Shown in pieces: positions 35,697-45,725 of a DNA stretch of 64,000 nucleotides. The notes under the pieces are model-generated. The model had not been told where the DNA came from and ran no database searches. It saw only the letters and a list, made by a program, of their open reading frames with translations. This DNA is from Leucosporidium creatinivorum. Its lineage: Eukaryota > Basidiomycota > Microbotryomycetes > Leucosporidiales > Leucosporidiaceae. The stretch lies in NCBI GenBank assembly GCA_001600635.1, contig BCKL01000022.1, forward strand, positions 186,001 through 250,000, given 5' to 3'. Every line of letters begins with the position of its first letter. Position 1 is the first letter of the stretch. The position numbers and the translations under genes are program-made.

Positions 35697-36400
35697 GGCT
35701 GTAGCGATGTCAAGTCGAGTGCAGAACGAAGGAAAGAGCTGAAGGAGGTCGCCCGCTTCTTCTACTTGCTCCTCTGTTGCCCCGGCCCGCTTTTGCACTG
35801 CCAAGAGATGCGGAGACGCTACCAACGACGCTACTAGCTCGTTCAGCCGGTCTCAGCGGCGGAGGGAGAGGCTGGCGGGAGAGCGGACCGAGATGCTGGC
35901 TGAGCTGATGCATCGAAATGCAGCAGAGTGAGAGCAAAGATGCAGCAGAGCTGTAGTAGAACAGAAGAAGGAAGTAAAAGCGACGAGTGAGCGAGAGGAA
36001 GCAGAAAATCGACCGAGGGGACTGAGCTCTCTTCACCTTCAACCTCTTCTTGAAACTCCCCTACAGCTCGCTCAGCAGTCTCAGATCTTCGCGAGAAGCT
36101 CTATCAACCCATCCGACACTCCTGGATAACCGCCACTCAGCTCACTGCACCTTCGACGCCCTCGCTTTGGAAGCTTCATCTCCGGACTCGGTCCCAGCTC
36201 TGTAGGGGAGGCCAGAAGATTCCACGAAGCAGCAGCGGGAGCTACAGAGCGCTACGACCCTCTACAAAGTCCAGGCCCTCCTCTGTAGGCCTTCAACCTT
36301 CTTGGAGATCGAAGTCTCCCAAGCGGAGCTGACCTCGCACGAGCTTCTCGCAGGCATCAAGTCGACTGAGAACGTCGCAATTACGAGCAAAGTAGGCAGA
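35697..36400. promoter_or_regulatory. Divergent upstream region of polygalacturonase and small membrane protein
   Basis: 704 bp between two divergent start codons. It has many CTGYAG/CTACAG words and no clear TATA box. No further gene is seen. Confidence 0.4.
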
Positions 36401-36819
36401 ATGAGCTACAGCGAGCCTCAATACATCCGAGAAGGCCTTCCAGCAGGTGAGTCGCTGGCTTTCTGATCGCCGAACTCCGCAGCTCACCGCGCGCCTCTCC
36501 TACAGACTACCACCTTATCTCCACCAACCTCTCCATCGCCACCATCATCGTCCTCTCCACCCTCCCAACTAGCGTTCTCATCCTCTTCCTCTTCGCATGC
36601 TACAAAGAGCGCATCGGACTCGGCGTTGCTCGACCGAAGCCCAGTCCTCGAGTCTTCCACGGCGGCGCAGTGTGGCAGCAGAGAGAGCCATTTGGACGTT
36701 GGGTGAGATTATCAGAGATGGAGCCAGCTCGAGTGCGTGCAGCGGAGAGGGAGAACGAGGTGCAGAGAGCGCGACGGGAGCCGAGGCCGAGGGCGCCGAG
36801 AGTGGTCGCCGAGGCGTGA
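36401..36819 (+). CDS. Small single-pass membrane protein, 119 aa
   Basis: Two exons, 36401-36446 and 36506-36819, joined by a 59-nt GTGAGT...CTACAG intron. Product: MSYSEPQYIREGLPADYHL, then a strong membrane segment (LSIATIIVLSTLPTSVLILF and about five more residues), then CYKERIGLGVARPKPSPRVF and a basic cytosolic-type tail rich in Arg and Glu ending PRVVAEA. The short acidic N terminus before the membrane span and the positive residues after it suggest N-out/C-in topology. I do not recognise a family. Support comes from the clean splice pair, the hydrophobic run and the sensible stop; no homology could be tested. Confidence 0.5.
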
Positions 36820-37143
36820 GCAGCGAGGGTACAGACCGCGGACAGCTAGGTAGAGCCGAGATGCGTTTATTAGACGTGTAATGCTTACATCGTTTCAGAG
36901 CTCGCCGTTTTCTCGCGAGCAGTTTGTGGTCAAGAGTGTCGATTCGGCCGGGTCCTCGACTGCCCGCTGGCTCTGCTCCCATTGTCCACGCTCGGGAGCG
37001 CCCTAAAGTCGAAGCACTACTTTCTGATCGTTGCAGACGATCTCGTATACACAGCAAGCGGGTAGCTAAAGCGTAAGGCGGTCGGTCAAAGAAGCTCGGC
37101 GACGCCTTTCTCCCCTTCCCAACTCGGCCGAGGGTTGCGAGCC

Positions 37144-37715
37144 CTACTTGTTCAGCTTCTTGGCCATGGCTTCGACGCGGGCCATCTCCTCGGCGGTGGG
37201 AGGGTCGCTGATCTGCAGAACGGGAGAGATGGTCAGGCTTTCGGCGACTGGGAACGGCGACGGAATGGCGACGAACCGGCTGCGTATCGCGAGCTCCAAT
37301 TAAATCGTTAGTGCGACTCTGTTCCGAAGGATCAGCGAGGTTGAGGTTGTTGGGAGGGTTCTTGAGCCAGGCGTCGGCCATGTTCCTACAGAAAGGCGAG
37401 AGAAGGGCGGTGGGGAAGGGAGACGGCGAGAAAAGGGTCAGCGTCCGTCGCTCTTTACCTAGGAAGCAGACGCTTGCAGTCCGAGTCCTATAGTCTACTA
37501 CAGCCCCTCTCTGTAGCCCTGCAGCCTTCCCTTTGACCTTCAGAGCGGTCGCGTGACGTCGACGAACTCTCGACGCCATCTCAGCCGCCCAGAGACAGCC
37601 ACAAAACTCACTCGACGACCCTGCTGGGGGTACCAGGACGGACTGGAGTGCGCCTTCCACTGGGAGTACCAGGGCGAGATCCCTTGGGAGTAGCAGGGCG
37701 AGCGAGCGAATCCAT
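37144..37715 (-). CDS. Small unknown protein, about 93 aa
   Basis: Three exons on the minus strand. Exon 1 from ATG 37715 is Pro/Thr/Arg-rich with repeated PGTPS/RRTP motifs (KGSRPGTPSGRRTPVRPGTP). Exon 2 after a long intron gives NMADAWLKNPPNNLNLADPS. Exon 3 is ISDPPTAEEMARVEAMAKKL followed by NK and stop. The joints GA|G and phase 0 keep the frame. The Thr-Pro-rich N terminus looks like kinase target sites (inference). Family not recognised. The exon 3 region and its preceding intron were copied to 40099-40207. Confidence 0.5.
37177..37285. repeat. Direct repeat, copy A (source gene)
   Basis: 109 bp covering most of the last exon and the adjoining intron of the small unknown gene. It matches 40099-40207 in the same orientation with no gaps and four mismatches by hand count. 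Confidence 0.9.
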
Positions 37716-38323
37716 GCTGAGGGCTTGGTGGGGTTTAGAGTGTGGGGGATGGGAAGGGTCTGGAGGAGATAGTGGAGGTGAGTCGGGGCTGTAGCAATGT
37801 AGGGCAGACGGGAAACTCACTGCTTTGAGAAGGATTGTAGGTTCAACCTCGAGACGAAGTGAGTGGTAGAAAGTCAAGAGACGGATTTTGGAGCTGTGCG
37901 GGTCTTCTGACGAGGTCGAACATGTACCGAGCTTTCGAGCACGAGAACGGTCGTCGTCCGCTCCTGTTGAGTTGAGGAGATTTACGAGTACGAACGTTGC
38001 TCATCATCAATAGCCGAGGTACAGACAGCACGACCTCGGTCAAAGGAGGCGAGCTCTCGGCCCCTCTTGCCTGTCTAGAAGCCTAATGCAGAGTAGAATC
38101 GGTCAAAGCCTCGTATCGAGTTCGCTGCTGCAGCTTGCTCATCGAGAGTAGCGTCGCTCTCCCCGGTGACCCTTGCCTTGCGAGTTCGGCTCGGCGTCTC
38201 TCGAGTGGAGCATGGCGAGAGAGCACACTACTGCCGGTCAGTCTGAGAGGAGACAGAAGCAGCAAGAGAGAACTGCTGCATTCGCCTCGGCACAATTGCC
38301 CTGGATAACCAGCTCTCATTCCC

Positions 38324-39492
38324 TCAGCCGACCATACTCCGCTTCCTGCCCCTCATCCGAACCTCATCCAACCGCTTCTCAATCCTACTCCAGTCGCCCT
38401 TCTTTCCCTTCTCCTCTACGGCCTTCCGATATCCCAGCAGGACCTGCTCGAAATGCGGTACACCTTCCTCGCCCGAGGGGAGGAGCGGTACGGGGTGGGT
38501 CGAGGCGAAGGCTCGCTCGAGGACGTAGAGGTCGACGGCGCGGTCTTCGGGGAGGAAGGAGACGGAGGAGAGGCCAAAGTCGATGAGGACCTGTGTCGAG
38601 TCGATGAAGGGTCAGGCGGAGAAGGGAGTGAAATAAAAGAGCGAACGAGAGGTCAGCTTCGGTCGAACCGTCGCGGAGGGGACCATCTGACACCAGAACT
38701 CACCACTTCGAAGATGGGGTCGTTTGGTGATGCTGGTGTCGGTAGCAAGCGGACCATCATGTTACTCGTCGTCAAATCGCCGTGAACGATTTCGGCGAGG
38801 TGCATTTTGCCAATCTCGGCGCCGACAGCTTGCAGGAGTGAATCTGCGGGAGCGAGCTACATTTGAGCGAATCTTTTCAAAGCTGCACTCAAGCTCGACT
38901 GCAGCTCTGCAGCTACGAACGAGAAGGTCAAACGCACCGTGATCCACTCCCAGCCCCTTGAGCATCTCCTCGACGTCTTCAGGCTCATCCTCTTCTGCCT
39001 CTTCGTCATCAGGCAGCTCGTCCCCCTCCTGTCCGCCCCCCAGCACCTCCCTCACGCTCCACCCTTCGATCCACTCCATCCCCAGCACTCCCTGCTTCAC
39101 ATCCACACAGCGCAACCCCGGGACCTTGACGCCAGCTTTGAGGCATCGTACAAGTGCACGAGATTCTCCCGTTACGCGCTGCCGTGTTAGGAGAGCGTCA
39201 AGAGTTGCATGGCGGTAGGTCTTGGGGAAACGATGCTTGAGAAGGACTGGGAGAGCGGGCGGTGGAGAGGAAGAGGAGGAAGGGGTGCAGAGCGGTGAGG
39301 GGAAGAGTGTGGACTTGTAGACTTTCTGTAAGGTTTCTGAAGGTCAGCTAGCGTTGACAAGATGGGCGACGAGCCGAGACGAACTGCTTCGGCTCCTTGC
39401 TTGATCAGCTGCGACTTCTCGATGAGGGAGAGGATGGGAGGTAGTCGTGTAGCTTCGACCTGAGCTTTGACGTCCTTGGAGAGCGCAGGCAT
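38324..39492 (-). CDS. BUD32: EKC/KEOPS complex kinase Bud32
   Basis: Small atypical kinase/ATPase of the KEOPS complex, needed for the N6-threonylcarbamoyl-adenosine (t6A) modification of tRNA and linked to telomere maintenance. ATG 39492 starts [20 protein letters not shown] and LIKQGAEAV, the glycine-poor N-lobe start of the family. Then [45 protein letters not shown], then [20 protein letters not shown] (catalytic HGDLTTSN) and [20 protein letters not shown] (DFG loop and EDKAVDLY-like motif), ending [10 protein letters not shown], the conserved basic C-terminal tail. An acidic insert ([17 protein letters not shown]) sits in the middle. Introns at about 39343-39396 and others carry GTTCGT or GTGAGT donors. 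Confidence 0.93.
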
Positions 39493-42400
39493 TGTCGTGT
39501 GCAGAAGACGAGGTGAAGGAGGGAGGGAGAGAGCGAAGGACGCGGCTCCCGGCTTTCAGAGGGTGAGCTGACTTCCGTCTGAGGGTAGGGTAGCAGAATC
39601 GCAGATGCGCTCTGAATGGATCAGAGGGTTATTCGGAGATGGTGCTCAGCCTTTCACAGCTGTTTAATGGCTGAAGCTGTCCCTCGTTCTCTTCGCCGAA
39701 CCGCTTTCAAGGCGACCGTCTCATCAAGATCGCCTTGAGCACCCAAGCAGGGAGAGAACTACGACTATACCCCCTTGATAAGTAATGCTTCCGAGCTCAG
39801 ATTGCTCCTCTGGGAGCTGGGAGCTGTTTCCGGGTCTGGCAGCTGCTTCGCCGAACTCGTCCCGATGCATGTACAGGGTCAGAGTAGCCTCTAAGCTGCC
39901 ACTGAGTCGATACAAATGTACCTTGGAGACCCTGATTACCCGCAAGAGCTTGTGCTCGGCCACAGCGATCAGTCAAACCGAGTTCCGCGATGAACCCTGG
40001 AGCTCTCTCCCTCTACAGAGCGACGCTCTTGCTCCACTACACGATTGAGGTGTCGAACGGCGCTGCGCAGAAGACTGATCGCGCATATGAGCTTTGAAGC
40101 GGGCCATCTCCTCGGCGGTGGGAGGGTCACTGATCTGCAGAACGCGAGAGATGGTCAGGCTTTCGGCGACTGGAAACGGCGACGGAATGGCGACAAACCG
40201 GCTGCGTGGACATGTCTATACTTTTGAAAATGTCTGCGGTTTCGAAACGACTCGTCGTTGGGCGTGCCGACCTCTCTCGGAGGTGGCAGAGAACGGGTTC
40301 GGCAGTGGTGAGAATTGCTTTGGCTTCTCAGCTTGCTTGTTCTGTTGATGAGATGGCATGAAGTGATCATTATGAGTAGATGTGGCGAGGTCTAAAAGCA
40401 GATGAGGAGCCTCTCGCAAGTCACCCTTCGCCGTCGCGCGAAGCCGACGCTTCACTTGTCACTCGGTCTCCGCTCCTTCCTGCTTCCGGAGTTCGGTGAT
40501 AGCCCCAGTGCTCGTTACAGGTAGCTCATACTACTGTAGACGCTGCAACAAGGCCTCAAGCCCGACAACAGCTGGCCTACAGGCCTTCTCGCTTCGTTCG
40601 GCGCCCGCTCGACGGCCTCAAGTTCGACCAGCGGAGTTGCCCCGGACGAAAGACAGCTGGCTCCGAGCTGTGTGGGTCGGGTTGTATGTTCACCTTGGTT
40701 CTGTACGTCTCCAGTCGCCCATAAGAGCGGATCACGACCCTTCCGACTCACTGCCGAGCTCATCAACTCGCTCCCCTGTCTCCTCGCGACTTCTGTATCA
40801 CGACAGAGGGCGACCTCACTCCGTCCCTTCCACGTCCCCTCCCCCTTTACTTATACGTGAAGCGCAGCCGCGAGCAGAGTTCCCGCTAACACAAAGTTCG
40901 ACTGATCGCCCCGACTGACCAACTTCGACCGAGCTTCCAGCTGGGCCGAGGGAATGGCAGAAGGCAGCTGCTGGCGCACAGCTGCAGACGACGGGGGTTA
41001 AGGAAGGGGATCAAGGACGTTACGGCAGGCTCAAACTGACGTGCAGAGCCCAGCTGACTCGCCAAGTCGGCCGGCGCCTTGTCCCGAGGCGCTCGTTTCT
41101 TCTCGGTTGGGCGATGGTCGGCGATCTTTCCTCCTCCCATCCCCTTCGCATCTGCTCGCAGGCTGTTGCGTAGACAGAGCGATTCGGCGCTCCTGCATGC
41201 CAGGAAGAGGACGTGCACCCTTCCATGCTCCCCTCCCCGCACCGCAAGGCAGCATCAAGGAACCTGCCAACGCCGAAGCTGGGGCAACGCCCCTCGGTGA
41301 CATCTGCTGGCTGCTCCTCGATGTCCAAATGTCCGCCAGACGAGCTTGGGAAACGACGTACATTCCTGTATTGTGGTACACTAGTGAGAGACGACGTCGC
41401 GCAAGTTCTGCAGGTGCTCGGCTGGCGAGCCGAGCGAAAAAGCAAGTCGCTCGGCGCTGCACCTGGAGCTGCTTGGAAGTCGAGGTTCTCGGAACGGGAC
41501 CCGAGAGCGCCGCGCTTTGTGCAGAGTAGGTACAGGAGTTTCTATCAAGCTTCAGTAAGACGCTACAGAGCTGGAGCTGGGCCGGCAGAGGCCAGGGAAG
41601 CTTACTCGGTTCACCGTTCATCGTACGGATCAGCGAGCTCCACTGGACGGGGCGCGGCTGTACCGGTGGTTGAGAGTGTAGCGCACGTCAGCATTCGCAC
41701 AGTAGCGATCCCGGGTCGAAGCGCAGGCAGCGAGCGAGGATGGTCGTGGACTTGAGAACAGGCACCTCGGCCGAGGGGAGCTCTTGAGGTGCAGCAAGCT
41801 GCTGAGGAATAGCAGAGAGCAACAGGTGCTTTTCAGCAAAAAGGCAAGGTGGGCCTGCGAGGCTCTTCTCACCTCGACGATGGCTGAGGCGCAATGAGAG
41901 TCCGCTCTCGCTCACTCGCTGCCTCTTGAAACAGAGGAAGTGCTGGCTGCCGGAATATCTGCTCGGAGTCACGGTGTGTGAGGGCCCACGCCTTGAGCCG
42001 AAGGTGTTGCTGGTGATGTGAGGCGAAGAGACGAGGCAGAAGAAGCGAGAGAAGAAGGAGAAAAAGGAGAGAGAGGAGAGCGACCGAGCAGGAGGTTTGG
42101 TCCGAAAGCTCGGTCGAGGGAAAGGAGATGGGCCAGCTTTTTGACAAAGGTGACAAGAAGGGTAAGATGTGAAGCTGGGGTAAGCCCAGGAGGCACGTAC
42201 ACTAGCAGACAAGGTTCGAGTCGACTTCGAGTCGAGGAAGAGCAGCACCCCTTCGCTTCGCCTTCGTCCTCCTCCTACACCCCAGCTCGTCGCGCGCCTT
42301 GGAAGCGCGCCTCCTGGGCTCGGCCTCCTTCTCGACTCCTCAGCAGCTCGTCTGTACCCCTCTACAGCACGCTCCTCCTCCGCGCGCTTTCGACCTCCTC

Positions 42401-42753
42401 CCTCTCCAAAGCGACCAGCGTGCTCCTCTCTCGCCAGCTTTGCAGCGAGAGGCGGCCAAGCTTGAACCACCAGCAGATAGTAACGACCTACAGCTGTAGC
42501 CCGACAGCCTCGCTACCTCTGTCTACCTTACCCTCCACCCGCCTTAGCCGCCCAGCAAACAACACGAGCCGTTGGCCGGCCGCCAGGTGCAGTTTGGACC
42601 CTCGTAAGTCTTTCGTACGCTCGGCCGGCAGGTCGCGAATGGTAGCGCGCATGCTTACCAACAGATACCGCGCCCAACAGCCTTCCCCCCTGCCCTTCGC
42701 CGTCGTCCCGACCCGTCCGACGCCCGCCGACTTCCCAAGGCGATCCTTTGGCC
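39493..42753. other. Long intergenic region upstream of the WOPR gene
   Basis: The largest gap in the window, 3.26 kb. It contains the 109-bp repeat copy B and several long open frames in high-GC sequence. A minus-strand stretch near 41700-42160 has a hydrophobic run (LLSLLFLLLLSLLLPRLFA) and GT-AG-like signals, but no frame could be closed. From about 42240 to 42750 the plus strand is C/T-rich and has leader-intron-like signals (GTAAGT at 42605, CAACAG near 42662), so it is probably the WOPR promoter and 5' UTR. Confidence 0.45.
40099..40207. repeat. Direct repeat, copy B (orphan fragment)
   Basis: 109-bp orphan copy of 37177-37285. It keeps the CTGCAG acceptor and part of the coding exon on the minus strand, but neither a stop-containing end nor upstream exons follow, so it is a gene fragment without a gene. 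Confidence 0.9.
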
Positions 42754-45041
42754 ATGTCGGCGGATCCAGCCTTTCGAGGCTTCGTAGAGACGACGCTCGA
42801 CGCTCTCCTCATCTTTGAGGGCTGCCGACGCGGCCTCTTGCCCAAGATCACTCGCCGCCTGCAGGAGTTCGAGAAGCGAGCGCTCGTCGTTTCGGGCGCC
42901 GTGTTCGTATTCGACGAGGAGGAGACGGGCATCAAGCGCTGGACGGACGGCCTTTCCTGGAGTCCCTCTCGCACCCTCGGCAACTTCCTCGTGTATCGTG
43001 AGCTCGACAAGAAGGCGGGAGCAGCAGGCGGCGCCGACGAGCAGGAGGACGGCTTGGACGAGCTGCCCACGCCTGGCGACCCCATCGCTGGACCTTCGAG
43101 CGGCAAGATGCAGCCAGCTTCGTCGGCGAGGCGAAGAAGCTTGAGCGACACCAGCGGAGCCACCCCTCCCCTCGACCGCGCTCGCGAACGAGCCTTGGTC
43201 GGCAGCCTCACCTCGACCTACCGCTTTCGCTCCGACGGGCTCGTCAAGAAGACCATCTCCCTCGCTGGACTACACATGATCGGCTACTACCGCATCGAGG
43301 ACGTTACCTCTGGCCGCCTCCGCACCCCCTCCTCCCACGCCGAGCTCATCTCGCTGGAGATCTCCTCCGACTTCCTCTCGCCAAGCCACTTCCGCGTCCC
43401 CCCTATCGTCGAGATGGCCTCGGATGGTCACCTCACGTACAAGGGCGAGGCGGACGCACCCATGTCGCCGCTTACTCGCTCGGGATCGTCACAAGGCTTC
43501 ACCACGCCTGCCCTCGGTGGTCCCGTAAGCCAGATTTAGCTCTGAATGTGCTGCGCTCACTCGGAGCTGACCTTCCTTTACATTGACAGGTGCGATCAAG
43601 ACCGCCATCTTCGGAGTCGACTCAACTCGGACGTCCTTCTTCCCCTCGCCTGCCTCCACTCCCCATGTCATCCCGCGACGCTCCTCACTCTCCTCACCGA
43701 GGCAGCACTGCGACCTTCCGCTCTGCCAACCGCTACGACCCTTACGCCGTCGGCCGTTCATCGCCCAACCTCGGCTCGTACCAGCAAACACATAGCTACC
43801 CTTTCCCCGAAGCTCATCAGCGACCGCCGTCGCCGCGAGGCACCTTCCCCATCCTCGCTGGAGACGACATGTACCGAAGCGCAGATGGGTCAACGGGGCT
43901 GTCGCCGGCGTTGGGCATGCTCAGCTCGTCAGCACCGAGCGCCGACCAGCAGTGGGGAAGGTCGTCGGTGCCCGGTCAGCCGCCTATACCGCTTCATCGC
44001 CAGAGCAGCGACCAGACGGTGCCCTCCTTCTACCAACCTCGCCATGCCACTCCATTCACCCCTGGAGACCCCTCGATGACCTCGAACGCATCTTCAAGTA
44101 GCATCTTCGCCTACCAACCACCACCGCCGCCGTCGAGTCGACCAGGGCTTCCCCCTTCGCGAGGCTCTCAAGGCCCCGGATCCCCACCCGAGACCTACCA
44201 GAGCTACAACGCACCTCTCCCAGCCTCGCAAACCATGCCCCCGCACTCGCAAGCAGCGTCCTCCGCCCCAACGCCGGCGCCGAGCTACCGCGCGCCCTAC
44301 CCTCCTTCCTACCCGCACCAGCAGTCTCAACACTCGCATCAATCGCATCAGCAGTCTCATCCTCATCACTCGTCGCAATCTATGCACTCGTCGCATGGCC
44401 TCGCCTCGAGCACATCGTCCAATCCCGCCTACGCTTCCTATCCCAACCCTCGACCTCCGTCCGGCCACGCTGGCGACCTCTCCCCGCTGTCCTCCAACTA
44501 CGACTTCATCCCTCCTCCGCCTTCTCATTCTCAGCATTCGCACCCACCTCCTCACCCGCAAGCGATGTATTCGCATTACGCCCCTCCACCGCCTCAATCG
44601 CCTCTGCAGACCAGCTACGCCTACGCCGACCCTCGTGAAAGCTACAGCAGCGACCCTCGTCAACCGAGCGGGATGGTCATGCCTCTCGGCAGCGGCGACC
44701 TCGACGAGGAGCGTCATAGACTCGGGCTCGCCTCGGCGGGAGGATCGGGCCACTTGCAGCACCACCAGCTTGGCAGTAGCGGTGGTAGGAGTAGTGGAGG
44801 ACGCGGAGGCGGACAACAGGAGGTCTACGGAAGCTCTGGTCTGCTCAACGAGGGATCGGGACCAGGCGACGACGATCGCTTTGCGCCGAGGACTCTCAAA
44901 AGGGAGCCGGACGATACTCCTCAGTGGTGGAACTCGACCGTCCCGCCCCAGCAGCAGCCCCACCATCAACCACCTCATCACTTGCAACACCAGTCGTCGG
45001 CATGGGGAGGCGGGCAATCCGCCAAGGACGAGTACAGCTAA
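42754..45041 (+). CDS. WOPR-domain transcription factor (Gti1/Pac2/Wor1 family)
   Basis: Nuclear DNA-binding regulator; family members (Candida Wor1, Fusarium Sge1, Schizosaccharomyces Gti1 and Pac2) switch morphology, mating or virulence programmes. The first WOPR half is FRGFVETTLDALLIFEGCRR, GLLPKITRRLQEFEKRALVV, SGAVFVFDEEETGIKRWTDG, LSWSPSRTLGNFLVYREL. The second half is LVKKTISLAGLHMIGYYRIE, DVTSGRLRTPSSHAELISLE, separated by an Asp/Glu/Ser-rich linker as in the family. One intron follows GGP (GTAAGC at 43526, GACAG to 43590). The rest is a long disordered tail rich in Ser, Pro, Gln and His, ending SAKDEYS. ATG 42754 is chosen as the last start before the domain. Confidence 0.92.
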
Positions 45042-45725
45042 GGAGGAGGAGCGCGTTCTCGTTCGTTCGTAGGCAGTCTCTAGTCATCATCCTAATCCTT
45101 GGTCCTTTGCATTACTCCCGTCGACCAACCCCCGTCACCCCTCATCCTTGATGTTCAGATTCCCCTTCCCCCTCGCTTTACTGTTAGCGTGCTCTCTCTC
45201 CCCTCCACCTTTGGTACCTTTGTGATGCCGTTTCCCTCATCAATCTTGTCAATAGCAACCTCACGCATTCTCGGCTTCAATCTTGGTGTATCGAGGCTAA
45301 TGTGAGAGCGCCGAAGCGAAGCAGCTTGCCGACGGCGAGGCGAACGCCGAGTGAGGTTCTTTCGTCCACGCATCGTATAGACGACAGCTCTGAGGTGTTC
45401 ACAACTTCCTTTGCAGACGCCAGAGCCATCAAACGTCGCTCGGGAGTCATATCGGGCGTCGACAGCCGACAGCTCGGCGAAGCTGTTCGCGAAGGGCTTG
45501 GAGGCGTCAAACGAGTGAGCACCGCGCGGACGACTGAGGTGCAGCCTGGAAGTCTAATCTAGCTCACTCGGTCTCTACACCAGCCCTCCTAGCCCTCTTC
45601 CCTATCGCCATCTCGAATTTCTCGACCTCCCAGCGAACTCGCGTTTTTGAGCCAAGCTTGCTCTCTTCTCCACCACTCCCTTGTTTCTCATCTCTCGCTC
45701 ACCGCATCGAGAGCCAGAGCAGAGT
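45042..45725. other. Intergenic stretch between WOPR gene and MAK21
   Basis: 684 bp with the WOPR 3' end and the MAK21 promoter. The sequence just before the MAK21 ATG is pyrimidine-rich. No gene or repeat was recognised. Confidence 0.5.

Noticed and set aside
36578-37660. 360-codon open frame on the minus strand
   Set aside because: It overlaps the small membrane protein gene and crosses introns of the small unknown gene; the product is low-complexity and Arg/Ser-rich, as expected from chance frames in high-GC DNA.
41688-42470. 260-codon minus-strand frame upstream of the WOPR gene
   Set aside because: The sequence switches between protein-like pieces in different frames and is rich in Arg, Ser and Leu; no start, splice chain or domain could be agreed on.
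44094-45017. 307-codon minus-strand frame
   Set aside because: It is antisense to the repetitive WOPR tail; its Arg/Val-rich composition mirrors the Ser/Pro/His codons on the other strand.
43590-45041. Separate gene for the His/Gln/Pro-rich frame
   Set aside because: A GT-AG intron (43526-43589) joins it in frame to the WOPR domain; disordered tails of this kind are usual in the family.
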